DNA of 64,000 bases from Symbiodinium sp. CCMP2592. Taxonomy: Eukaryota > Sar > Dinophyceae > Suessiales > Symbiodiniaceae. Below, in pieces: positions 54,501-62,445 of the stretch. Numbering within the stretch: the stretch's first letter is position 1; each line of letters starts with the position of its first letter. The position numbers were made by a program, and so were the translations under genes. The stretch is taken from contig CAJNDT010002913.1 of the NCBI GenBank assembly GCA_905221615.1, positions 300,167 through 364,166 on the forward strand, written 5' to 3'. The notes beneath the pieces are model-generated. The model saw only the letters and a program-made list of their open reading frames with translations. It ran no database searches and was not told where the DNA came from.

Positions 54501-55163
54501 GAGGGTGGAGCCTCCGTACTCTACCGAGAGCTCCCTCATGCCGGCCTCATCGAGGCCGTCTCCATACACGGTGCCCGCGGTCAATCCTGACCCACGGCCG
54601 TGTCCATGGAGAGCCCGGATCCGGCCATCGACCAGCTCCAGCCGCTGCTTCTCCCGACCGCCAGCCGCGTTTTCCAGATCACTCGCCGCACCTGCCTCGA
54701 TCGCGGACGAAGTGATCTGGAGCTTCTCGGCTAAGGCGGATACGCTAATCCAGCCCCCTTCGCCGAGATGGCCCTGCAGGCCGAATTTGCCGTGGCGGAG
54801 GGCTTGCGTAAGCGCCATCTGGCAAACCGCGGGGTTCTCTAGCCACACCCACGGCTGCCATCGTGAGTTGCTATCACGACCGCCTTTCCCTTCGTTCCCG
54901 CGTCTGCGGCCACCTCCCATGGCGCCCCTCGCGGCTCCCTGGCCCACGAGGGGCACGGCACACGGAGGAAAAAGTGGGAGTGGCTCCGCGACCAGCCGGT
55001 CCACGGAGGACCCACCGGCAGCGAAGGAAAGAGGGGTACACGCGACCTCCCGGCCCACGTGTGCCAAAGCACACCGCGAGGCGCAAGAAGCCGATGGCAA
55101 GGGCCAGCGCGGCCCGTCGCAAGCTACTGGGCTACTCGTCTTGAGCCCACGCTGCGCGGCCAT
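48582..55163 (-). CDS. Gypsy accessory protein (about 2193 aa): Tpt1/KptA, zinc fingers, SWIM, membrane segment, PLD domain
   Basis: Start chosen at ATG 55163 (MAAQRGLK) after a splice-acceptor-like tract; the frame is also open upstream into pol. Residues about 100-305 are Tpt1/KptA-like, with the winged-helix part (QALRHG, KQRLEL, RIRALHGHG) and catalytic part (LCHGTEVFHARRIGRDGL, DGCVLTGRVPPE). A long Pro-rich region follows. Then come C2H2 finger CGIRGC...HRAAVH (52833-52895), RanBP2-like fingers (50938-51008 and 50690-50755), a hydrophobic helix (VVGLTAVVLLWTFAAVVLWW, about 49815-49890), a SWIM finger CDCKAFLNEGRCGH (about 49610-49670) and a C-terminal PLD/HKD domain (HHAKTVLV, GSLNFSASSRANAE, about 49180-48640). 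The Tpt1 and HKD residues look intact, so activity is plausible. Confidence 0.8.
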   Translation of the reverse strand: MAAQRGLKTSSPVACDGPRWPLPSASCASRCALAHVGREVACTPLSFAAGGSSVDRLVAEPLPLFPPCAVPLVGQGAARGAMGGGRRRGNEGKGGRDSNSRWQPWVWLENPAVCQMALTQALRHGKFGLQGHLGEGGWISVSALAEKLQITSSAIEAGAASDLENAAGGREKQRLELVDGRIRALHGHGRGSGLTAGTVYGDGLDEAGMRELSVEYGGSTLCHGTEVFHARRIGRDGLLPGGGNVPRLTVHWVIGPGYPRQRDSTSGFRKNSTCLVVSNLELLRASGVPVWRGTDGCVLTGRVPPECILRILTVPPGCEVFDLSLAERQGNTLRWVDDAEPGSGVRREQSAPPGGAGPVNYYIGDEDSPSELEVEVRAKSSAMPAGPPPGPPKEGGPRGMPSALHRSRTVDARPPPGREGKLKPTPKVAPEGAPSAGEQERGRSHRPPQKVPPEAPPADTIRYRTPPRARDELPEDPQAAPGDPEGAGAAPGDQPMEADRTLTPADLFHPKNFSKKANPKPPPKRPAVPEGMVTVKPGPTPKGVRPPPPFLIMETERAEEFLSPRPGWLLGGPAEPPIARSPPPPPAARNRSERPLPHGGLGPGPYQGPIRPKLGGPPLKAAPKGAVPSAEAPSASSASTGGPEGSREGGTAVPEETEEERAKTEAILRGIDDFMASVERRSASQERPAPKSPARHTFVPFSVDPIPEEAAVPGEFVDLGDTPDRSAIHGGGVAGCPTPEEIGNGDPRRVPSRGSGHKCGIRGCRAEFEHEYEAAYHRAAVHGRGLPANMVPAPCDDAFFGEAAVALRRFRHGEARRDHRDRVWVFEADLGRFTHISNPDRFCDRIGAELRDFRRLPDGAPCVTSDGLWRTYRLDRRPVQRAKPPVRYPSTILGPAYEETDFMMPNAAAPSPYRHLFRDETPLGEALEAIREEQGRSGEVPEDVEPPPPAFPDELLEPQDPDVDAPREDTPREHVQAMRETFSDLIWNAHDGLREEKLAAGVLNPIAKQTDTQLEIDPPMLETDLLPREKGGVQRTGTPPDPRWGAEPQASSPKKKAPPSSATHSEDQEMAPAPPDASQEASSSSAAPAANVTPPAEAGSPEVRIPSLAESMKAGLARERAAARAKEELAASAQEAAAAAPEARRDTRLPAVTKEEKETAEAKSLSSLKRAVEESGSERQGPAAKRATTKKEEAPSAPAGPAGAAAGTGAAPSSSGEAGAEEGASGAAAPSSTDKRRPAEPEGPPPPKKRFTTWQDTMESPAPQHRVSGVYGLSNEVPGADWRDVDWDATPPPGPGRPGARDVDPRLTVPLDLQHDEQIREFFRGGGEHTLEQLLALARRRRRAFVYQAAILSNRPVFEIWPDYDENELGPTPERVPLLTGKVWPWGWWDCFTCGRANPPERNTCRHHDSEELGGAPCVGIFEDSLYWSTPVDLRTAPAWFIEVWLDEHKERIKEYLYAKRSDAIAAAMSNAYWTCGRDTCQERNMLWRKLCFKCSGPKSGASFITHGMPPQEGDDEAASSSEESEGTKMERIERSINADPLAEHARKFLRSGRKRLRAEKRRQAELSQDSARAWWSQPSSGRGAPSGGRSSGSKGGGKGGGRGSSNRYGNRGWWAGGAAGLAYSSRLGERAGQPALTLPLRGPGGHRVAPEAPAVSSRPAVSSGPSNRGGFLGAVRSIGAAVSSWALSRRARNRAAHATTGNIGWKMGLVAAALAPTLFTVERGAREVAHVSLTAVATAAEDLIEESSGILVRGVRVVGLTAVVLLWTFAAVVLWWAGRVATNRLMHAMNGNPFGNAVLVSLEGREAVFEVASKTKAGAHRVLVKVGSGADGAGCDCKAFLNEGRCGHIERAVEAAGQLVAMTGASAAPTLSVAPAATRRARAILGAPALEQGCLAGMVSKARSLSERARNVGNPSEGCLDGFTKLRGRHEVATVSAPPTETVPKTPAAEASRQGTSAASPAPTAPMSSQARRVRDFPIPDGFERAGVKFLTLPEYHAVVQTMLSDAGHGDHVYVRAYSFDSKPLVGALVSSLERGARAHVLADNSQTSRTKLQLQSLKELGAAGVQVRVGKGTSVKAAYAAENRTDVSIGAGLAGIHHAKTVLVTRPDSTVSAVIGSLNFSASSRANAEVGIAVASVLTSEFSQKWLDSFGTEWSKALKLEEFEAPQRNHRGRAKPSNVQQPAAQPNVEPQ

Positions 55164-55205
55164 GTCCTGAAAGGCAGGGGGTTCAAGGGGGCTGCACAGA
55201 GAGAG
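55164..55205 (-). promoter_or_regulatory. Splice-acceptor-like tract before the gypsy accessory ORF
   Basis: On the minus strand two pyrimidine-rich tracts ending in AG precede ATG 55163; the nearer ends ccctgcctttcag, three bases before the ATG. This matches the arrangement before copia ORF2. It could be a spliced-leader trans-splicing site or the end of a cis intron. Confidence 0.5.
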
Positions 55206-58200
55206 GGGGTAGGGCTCACACTCAGCACGACCTACACCCTGGACTACCTCACTACACCCTGGCTGCAGCACGCACGCAACGAGTAGTAGCATAGAAAGGA
55301 GGTAGCGACCCACGGGCGTACAGGCCTGCGTCCGAGCTGCCCCCCACGTTCCCCCCCGAACCCCCCCGACGCGGCACACTAAGACCCCGAACCCTAACCT
55401 AGACCCCGCGGTCAAGAAACAAGCGGTCAAGACGAACACAAGCGAGTTAGGGTATAGGGCTCTTGTGGGGTGGTTAGTGTCCGTTAGGGATTCATCGTGT
55501 TTTGCTTTTGCTTTAGGCGCAACCTTCCGGTCCGCGTCAGGCGGACTGGAGCTCGAGCCGTCGCGGCCTCGAGCGCCTAAGGCTTCAAGGGCGGAAGCGG
55601 CGGTCTGAGGCGCGGAGCGGCTGCCCTTCCGGCACGCCGTCCTTATCTCCTCCTCTGCCTCCGCATCCGTGAGGAAACGGCCGTCAACGACCCTACCTGT
55701 ACGAACCGGCAGGTCGTCGACATAGGCCACCCATTCCTTAGTGAACCTAAGCCTTCGATTGCGACCCGGCGCATACGCGCGGTCCACGACGTAGTTAAAA
55801 TCGTCGGGACCATTGACAGGCCCGAAGGTAAGCCCAATAGGGAGGTACTTACCGCTACGCGCAACAATGGCAAGAACCCCCCTGGCACGCTTCGTGTTGC
55901 GGATCTGATTGAACCCGGAAACCGCATCAACGAAGCTATACCAGACTGATCCTACCGCTGCAGCGAGCACATCCGTGCTCCGCCGGTAGTAGTAAGTGGA
56001 TCTCTTCACCCTGGCGTTTACCCTGCGGTAATCTACCACCAAGCGGCGTTTCCTCGCCCGCTTGTGGGAAGGCATCTCCTTCGTAGGGAAAGGGGCCGAA
56101 CCCCAGGCCGAAGGGCCTCGCACAAGCTGCCCTCTCTGGACCTCCTCCTCAAGCCGGTCATCAACCCACTGCGCCGCTTCCACGCGGAGCGCATGGGGCT
56201 GAGAGCTGACCGGAGGCCCCGTAGGGACGCAGTCGTGCGCAAACTTCCGGACCGTGGTACGCGCCGTACCTTCGACCCAGAATGCAGCGGCATTCCGGCC
56301 CACCGTCTCCTTAATGGCTGCGAGATCAGCCTCGGTGAGCCCCGGACGGTTCTCCGTAGGGCCCAACCTGAGGCCTTCAATGACCTGCGCCTTATACTCT
56401 GGCGTACGGCGGGGATTGGCAGCCACAGCCTGGCCTGCCAACGCATAGACCTCCAGGTCCGCGAAGACACCATCCCAATCCTTGGCGTCTGCCTTCGACC
56501 GCCAGTGAGCATCCATCTTCCCGGAGAACTCCAGAACTTCAGCCTCCATCTTCGCTCTCTCTTGAGGGGAGAGGTCCTCGCCAGACTTAACGTCCGGCAA
56601 CGGTACCTCCGGAGCGGAAGGGTTCGCAGGCTCAGCCGGCGGCTGGCCGCTCACTGAGCAAATGCTGTCGTAGCAAGGGGGCTGGTCGCCCCTCAGACCA
56701 GCATCCGCCAGGCAACGGCACAAGGCCGGAGCGAGCACCCTCGAAGAGGTCCGGGCCTGCGCGTGCTGATGGGCTACCCTGCCCAAAGCGTCAGGCTTTG
56801 CACAGCGAACGCAAACCGAATCCATCTTGAAGTTGGAAAGACAGATCAGCGCTCCTTCCGAAGGCTTAGAACCCCTAGGAACTGATCCCAAGAGCTGACA
56901 TCGATCAGCTCGGCCGAAAGCCCAAGGGAACTTCGGTTCCGAAAGCGTCCCAAACACGGGAGCCCACCCCTGGGCCTCCCAAGTCTCCCAAAGTCCTTCC
57001 TGATCTGAGATAGTAACAAGCATCTGGCGCCCCTTCTCGGCCACCATTGCTCCCCACCTACTGACCAGGGAGAGGAACTCCTTGGGGATACCCGTACCGG
57101 ATAGGCCCACAACGAGGCACTTGGGGTCGAGCGTATCGACCAGAAGGCTCAGGGCTTGCCGGTCCTCCTCTGAGGAGAAGTCCCAGCGGATCCCGTAGGA
57201 GCTGGCTCCTTGAACCGCAGCAGGAGGGATACGCAGGCCTCCTGCCTTACTGACCTGAGTAAGCGAGTGCTCCGACACCGCTACTTCGACAAGGTCCATG
57301 TCCATACCCTCTAGGTGATCTCTGATCCACCCCTGGACCGCGGCACAGGAGCTACCTCTACCGACGATCAAGGAGGGCGCGGGAGCCTCAGCAAGGAGCT
57401 CCTTCAACGCAGCAGGGACGTCAATAGGGGAAGCTGCCACACCCACTCGGTCCGGCACGGACTCTTGCAAGGAGTAACCGGCCTTATCGAGCTTCCGGGC
57501 AGAAGACGCAGCGAGAACCCCATCCCTACTAAGATCCACCCTGGAGATAATCTCCTTCACGGTGATGGACTCTATGGCCTGTCTCGTCCCTTCGCGGGTC
57601 AGAGAACCGCCTTCGTCCAAAAACGCAAGGTGCCACCGGACTCTGAGTCCTGAGGCGTCGGGGATGTACCGGTGGACGCCCACCTGTGCCCTGGCTTCGT
57701 CCACTTGCGTGACCTTGCCTAGGCGACAGGTTTTAGGCCCCACTCGGGCGCCATGGTACGCAACATGGTCACCAATACGCAACACGAAGTTGCGGCCCCG
57801 GCGCTTGACAGTAAACTCGACCTGCTTAGCTTCACCGGCCGCTTGCTGACCCAATGAAGGCGGCTGATGCTCTGGCTCGTCGAAAAACTCTATGGGGTCC
57901 CTCTTCTCGGGCACCTCCGCATCTTCCGGCACGAGCACTACATCCTCCGCGTGGGCTTCACATTGCCGGCCTGGCCCCTCACCAGGGCCACCAGGAACAA
58001 GTTCGAGTTGCAGCCTATGGCCTTTAACCGCCACTATCCTCCAAGGGCCGGTCAGACCAGGCTTCCAAGGGACACGCCCCGCCCCCTCTGGCCGGGGCTT
58101 GGGGGAATTCCAGACAACTCTGTCCCCCACGCGGAGCTCAACTGTGCGACGCGACCGATTAGCAAGTCGGGCACGCGCCTCACTGCTCCCGTCCCAATGG

Positions 58201-59003
58201 CGCCGCACAGCGGCCGCCAAGTCGGAAAACTGCTTGAACTGGGAACGGGCCCAGTCCGTGATGGGCTCGAATTGGAGGGCCTCGCGGAGAACGTCCTTCT
58301 CCAACGGCAGGGCGAGGCTCCAGGACCGTTCCAGGTCCCTGGGGGTGTACCCATGCGCCCCCGGGGTATTATCCAACACATACTCGGCGACCATGAGCCA
58401 TTCGCTCCAGTTCTCCATGGAGCCGCCGATATGCCGGATGAGGTTACCCAGAACCTTCTGGACCTCTTGGTGGACCCTCTCGTTTGACCCCATCTCACAA
58501 GGCCTGAGAGCCATACTGAACTGCTGAGTTGTCCCAAGCATGGAGCACAACTCCAGCATCATGGCATTCTTGAACTCAGTGCCTCGATCAGATCGGATGA
58601 GGCGGGGCAGGGTGCGTGATCTCAGCACGAACCGCAGAAATGCCCTACGCACATCCGTATGCGTAAGTGTCTTCATGGGTTCCAGAAGCACTGCGTGGCT
58701 AAGGCAATCAAAGTACGTAATACTGTATCGGAAGCCATCGCGGTCCTCCCGATTAGGACCCTCGCAGTCGACGGAAACTTCCTGCCAACACGCTTCCGCG
58801 AGACATTTGACAGGTTTCCCTTCGACCTTCGTGGCTCGGGCCCTGCCCTTAACACACGCCAGGCATTTGGACACCCACAACTTAACGTCTGGTTCCATTC
58901 CTGGCCACCAGACGGCCCTTTCAAGGAGACGGAACGTGACCTCCGCCGAACGGTGCGCCCCAGGAGGCCACAATGCACAGTCATGTAGCATGACTTCCGC
59001 CAC
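55164..59003 (-). CDS. Gypsy pol part 3: integrase followed by RT fingers/palm (YVDD)
   Basis: The N-terminus carries the His/Cys zinc region (HDCALW, GAHRS, WWPGM, CLAC; about 59000-58840). The frame upstream of the listed GTG start reads RPERYRRAQWRH, typical of this position. The integrase core has VDCEG, SDRGTEF and SNERV, with exactly 35 residues between the last Asp and Glu. A post-integrase domain and a long unassigned spacer follow. At about 56100-55700 come gypsy RT motifs: LVVDYRRVN, FVDAVSGFNQI, FGPVNGPDDFN and YVDD (55724-55713). The thumb expected after YVDD is missing here and is encoded upstream, before the integrase. From about 55500 the frame enters CCCTAA-containing sequence that looks non-coding but has no stop before 55163. 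Confidence 0.75.
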
Positions 59004-60154
59004 GTGACGCCATTGGGCCCGGCGATACCGTTCGGGACGACCGGGACGACCACCGTCGGGCCAGTCTTGATGGTCACTTCCCTCTCCAAGACTCCGTCCG
59101 AGCCAAGCTTGAAAGGGGCTTCCGGCTTCTTGACCGAAGCCGTAAGGGACGGATCTCTACGTTGAGCCTCGTGCCAAGCCGTGCGAAGAGCTGGCGTGAC
59201 GCCGAACTCGCAGAGCCCGGCGCCATCCCTGGCCGCCAAGGCCAGCTTTTCTCTCTGCCTCTCCGGGCTGTCCTTGTCCGACAGCACAGGGAAAGAACCG
59301 AGGCTGAGGGGACCAGAACCCCCGGACGCGGACACCTTAACCCGGCAAGTCCGCACGGAATGTGACTTGACACAAAAGGGCCGGTGGGAGGAGTACAACT
59401 CCACAACCACCCGTGGGGCCTTGGTAGCGAACCCCACAAAAGCCAGGGTCCTGCTAAGCTCTCCTTCCTTGACCTCGATCTTCTTCGAGAGCTGGACGGC
59501 CATCCAATGGCCTTCCTCTCCTGAACACTGGAAGGCGGCGATGACAGGCGAAGCCCTGAGCGACTTCCGATGCCCACGGGACTGGATGCCGTCCCCATCA
59601 TTCCAACCTTCCACGCGGTCCACCTCTCCCTTGAGACCAAGGAGACACGCAAAGGATTCCCGGAGGCGAACTTCGCCCTCCTGGAGATTCCATATGCGTT
59701 CGCACTCAGAATTAACCACATGCCTGTGGCTGTGCCAGTTGGGCTCGACAGCCCAGTTGAGCGAGCTCGTCCCGCTCAGGCAGGACGGGAAGGCCTGGTG
59801 CCCTTGCAGGACTTCACCAGAGGCGTTCACGACCCAGGAACTCCACAAAGAAGGGCCGTCCTTCTCGCACTCCTCGACTGGAAGCTCCAGGTCGCCCCCA
59901 GTCCAGACCCTCGCCTTAATCCTGCCGTACACCGTGGGCAGGAGCCCTTCCACGGGCTTTTGGAGGAAACCTTTGGCCCATTCTCGGATGAGGTCCGTAT
60001 CAATGTCCACCGAACCATCAGCAAGGCTGGCGGACAAGAGGGCGTTCACCTCGAGTGACACGCTCGGGTCGGCAGACTCCGGGCCCTCAGCGGCCTCCTT
60101 TTCGGCTTGGGCCTCAGCAACCTCCAGAGCTGTTTCCTCCGCCTCCTGCCGGAT
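58673..60154 (-). CDS. Gypsy pol part 2: continuation after an in-frame TGA, pre-integrase region
   Basis: Directly after the TGA at 60155 the same frame continues without another stop to 58673. The first 30 codons are Glu/Ala-rich (EAEETALEVAEAQAEKEAA) and look coding, so the TGA is either a nonsense mutation or a readthrough stop. The useful frame probably ends near 59040, where it should shift into the integrase frame inside a GTCGTCCCG double repeat; the last 120 codons in this frame would then be out of frame. No domain is recognised in the 300 residues before the integrase. Confidence 0.55.
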   Translation of the reverse strand: MRQEAEETALEVAEAQAEKEAAEGPESADPSVSLEVNALLSASLADGSVDIDTDLIREWAKGFLQKPVEGLLPTVYGRIKARVWTGGDLELPVEECEKDGPSLWSSWVVNASGEVLQGHQAFPSCLSGTSSLNWAVEPNWHSHRHVVNSECERIWNLQEGEVRLRESFACLLGLKGEVDRVEGWNDGDGIQSRGHRKSLRASPVIAAFQCSGEEGHWMAVQLSKKIEVKEGELSRTLAFVGFATKAPRVVVELYSSHRPFCVKSHSVRTCRVKVSASGGSGPLSLGSFPVLSDKDSPERQREKLALAARDGAGLCEFGVTPALRTAWHEAQRRDPSLTASVKKPEAPFKLGSDGVLEREVTIKTGPTVVVPVVPNGIAGPNGVTWRKSCYMTVHCGLLGRTVRRRSRSVSLKGPSGGQEWNQTLSCGCPNAWRVLRAGPEPRRSKGNLSNVSRKRVGRKFPSTARVLIGRTAMASDTVLRTLIALATQCFWNP

Positions 60155-62410
60155 TCACGAAGGACACCTTGAAAATAGGTATGTCCTCTTTCCGCAGGCG
60201 CAGACTCCTTCGTGATCCCAAAGCTCCCGAGAGGGCGCGTCAACGAGACCACGCAAGGAAACATCCGCGACTTTGGAGATCCCTTCTAGCTTCAGGGACG
60301 AAAGGACCTCAGCGGAAGCGGCAATCTTGCCCACTATCCAATATCCTGGTATAGGGGGCTCGGGAAACTCACGCCCCATCTCTGGGCACGCCTCAGCCAC
60401 CTCAGCATGAGTAGAGTGCGCCTTCCAGACCTTAGGCTTAAGGCTCCAGATACCCTTGATCCCTGCCCAAGCGAGGCCCGCGACGCGGGCTTGCTTGCGC
60501 TGCAGGTTGCGAGCCTGGAGGGTGACTTCAACCACCAGCGGCCACCGCAAGGCAGCGGTGACAACTCCTCCTTGGCCAAGTCCTACCAGAAAGGTAGGGG
60601 AAAAAGCAGCGGCTTCCCGAAGTACCTTCGCACAGGACGTAAGCAGGTCGACGCGGAGCTTCTTGACCTTCTTGGGCCCGGTAAGCTTACCGGTCATACC
60701 GTCGAAGTGGGACCCCACTCCGTCATCGTCCTCAAAAGGGCCCCAGCAGCCTCTCACCGCAATGGAGTGCCCCGGGATTCCCGAGACGAAGACTTCACGG
60801 ATCTCCGTGAGCGCCCTTTCCTGCTCCGTCCAAGGGGCATAATCGAAAACAATCATAACGCGGACAGGGGGACCGCCCGCGACCCAGACCGGCACCGCAG
60901 CCGCGGTCGCCGGGGCAACCTGCGTCGCGTGATCGGGAACCGCGTCTTCCCCTACTGCCCAGGGAACAGGACCGTCACCTTCGGTCACTTCTCCAAGGTA
61001 CTGGTCCAGGTCGAACCCCTTCAGCTGGCCAGTCATCCCGACCAAGTCCTTGGTCCGGGCGGCCAAGAGCTCGTCCCGACCCTTCGGGTTCCTGGAAAAG
61101 GAGTCCCCCAGAGTCGCACTGCGACCACTGAGACTCCTGATCTCAGACCCATCCATCAAGATCTCCGCAACCCATCGAACCAGTTTCTGGTCGGAGCCGA
61201 TATCAGAGGACTGCGCTCTCGTAAGATTGGCATGGTCCGTCCAACACAGGGTTCGGATAGTTCCGAAGACCTTTCGGGTTGCTCGCTTGACTTCGAGCTG
61301 TGCGAAGGCTTCTTGAATCCGCGGGGGCCAATTTTGCTGCGCAGGGGTCAGACTCTTGGAGTGAGTCATAAGAACCTTAATCCTTGAGAGGTCCCTGCTC
61401 ATTTGCACCACCGAGCCCCCTACCGCAATCCCACTGGCGTCCGCTATCTGCTCAAGCGGGCAAGAGCCATCAGCAGCCGACGCCTCATCGAAGGCCGCCA
61501 GGCTGATATGGTGGCTCATCATCTTCTTGATGGCCTTGAAAGCCTTGCAGCCGGCAGTGGTGCATGTCCCCAGGCCACCTTCCGGAAACTCCGCTCCCGG
61601 TTTCTGCCATTGGCCCAAAACCTTAGCAGCATGGCCATATTCCGCTGGCAGATAGCCCCGAAGCCAGTTCGCACACCCAAGGAATTGCTGGATGTGGAGC
61701 TTTTCCTTAAGCGGCGGGAAATCCACGACCGCTTGGCATCGCTCCTCGTCGGGCGCACTCCCGTGCCGCACGATCCGGTGCCCGAGGAGCTTACCCTCTG
61801 ACACACAGATCTCAGCCTTGGCGACACCAAAGGAGAACCCAAAGAGGATGCTCTTGTCGAGGAAAGCTTCCAAAGAGACCAGGTGATCGAGAAGGTGCGG
61901 GCAAGCACCCTTGTGCCTCGCACACATATCCTCCCGCAGCTTGTCGTAGTAGTAGTCGGAGGGAGGTTCCTCGATCATCTTCTCAATGTCGGCCGATTCC
62001 ACTATGTGGTACACCGGCTCGTTCCTAGTGTCCACTCTGGAACCACTAGTGACGTCTCGGCCGTGGATTCCTCCAAGCCCCCTCGTAGCGGAACCCGCAT
62101 CCCATCCTGCCCAACGCGGCCCCGTCTTCGTCCTGAAGACCGCGAGATCGGACGTGACGGGCACGGTCGACCAGTCGACAGACTCGGGCCAAAGCCTGAG
62201 GTCCCTAGTCTGCCACAACCGCCACGGGCCGCCAGAAGACTTCAAGAGGCAAGTCTCGTACGGAAGCCTTGCGACATCCGGCCGATTCTCCGGGTCACCT
62301 TCCTGGGGCCTGCCGCTCCAAAGGCCAGCCATTCCTCCCTTCGTCTGCCACCACTGGCCCTCAGTGGGGATGGAGGAGAGGAAGGACACGGCATCCGGAT
62401 CCGTAACCAC
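60155..62410 (-). CDS. Gypsy pol part 1: RT thumb/connection and RNase H
   Basis: At about 61640-61900 HLVSLEAFLDKS, GKLLGHRIVRHG, VDFPPLKEK and QQFLGCANWLRGYLP match the segment of gypsy RTs that follows YxDD (thumb). RNase H features follow: IADASGIAVGG (about 61420-61460), TLCWTDHANL (about 61230) and LGDSFSRNPKGRDELL (about 61080). No RT fingers or palm motif precedes the thumb in this ORF. The region after RNase H includes FLVGLGQGGVV, resembling a nucleotide-binding or hydrolase turn, but I assign no function. The listed start is GTG; the frame is open further upstream and overlaps the Gag ORF. It ends at TGA (60157-60155), and the same frame continues as the next ORF. Confidence 0.75.
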   Translation of the reverse strand: MVTDPDAVSFLSSIPTEGQWWQTKGGMAGLWSGRPQEGDPENRPDVARLPYETCLLKSSGGPWRLWQTRDLRLWPESVDWSTVPVTSDLAVFRTKTGPRWAGWDAGSATRGLGGIHGRDVTSGSRVDTRNEPVYHIVESADIEKMIEEPPSDYYYDKLREDMCARHKGACPHLLDHLVSLEAFLDKSILFGFSFGVAKAEICVSEGKLLGHRIVRHGSAPDEERCQAVVDFPPLKEKLHIQQFLGCANWLRGYLPAEYGHAAKVLGQWQKPGAEFPEGGLGTCTTAGCKAFKAIKKMMSHHISLAAFDEASAADGSCPLEQIADASGIAVGGSVVQMSRDLSRIKVLMTHSKSLTPAQQNWPPRIQEAFAQLEVKRATRKVFGTIRTLCWTDHANLTRAQSSDIGSDQKLVRWVAEILMDGSEIRSLSGRSATLGDSFSRNPKGRDELLAARTKDLVGMTGQLKGFDLDQYLGEVTEGDGPVPWAVGEDAVPDHATQVAPATAAAVPVWVAGGPPVRVMIVFDYAPWTEQERALTEIREVFVSGIPGHSIAVRGCWGPFEDDDGVGSHFDGMTGKLTGPKKVKKLRVDLLTSCAKVLREAAAFSPTFLVGLGQGGVVTAALRWPLVVEVTLQARNLQRKQARVAGLAWAGIKGIWSLKPKVWKAHSTHAEVAEACPEMGREFPEPPIPGYWIVGKIAASAEVLSSLKLEGISKVADVSLRGLVDAPSRELWDHEGVCACGKRTYLFSRCPS

Positions 62411-62445
62411 GGACTCCGTGGCCCAAGGCCCTCCTAGGACCGTGC

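Noticed and set aside
55164-55500. Pol-accessory fusion as one 3473-aa protein
   Set aside because: The joining segment has CCCTAA words and intergenic-like composition, and a splice-acceptor-like tract precedes an ATG; absence of stops is probably chance in GC-rich DNA, though a fusion is not excluded.
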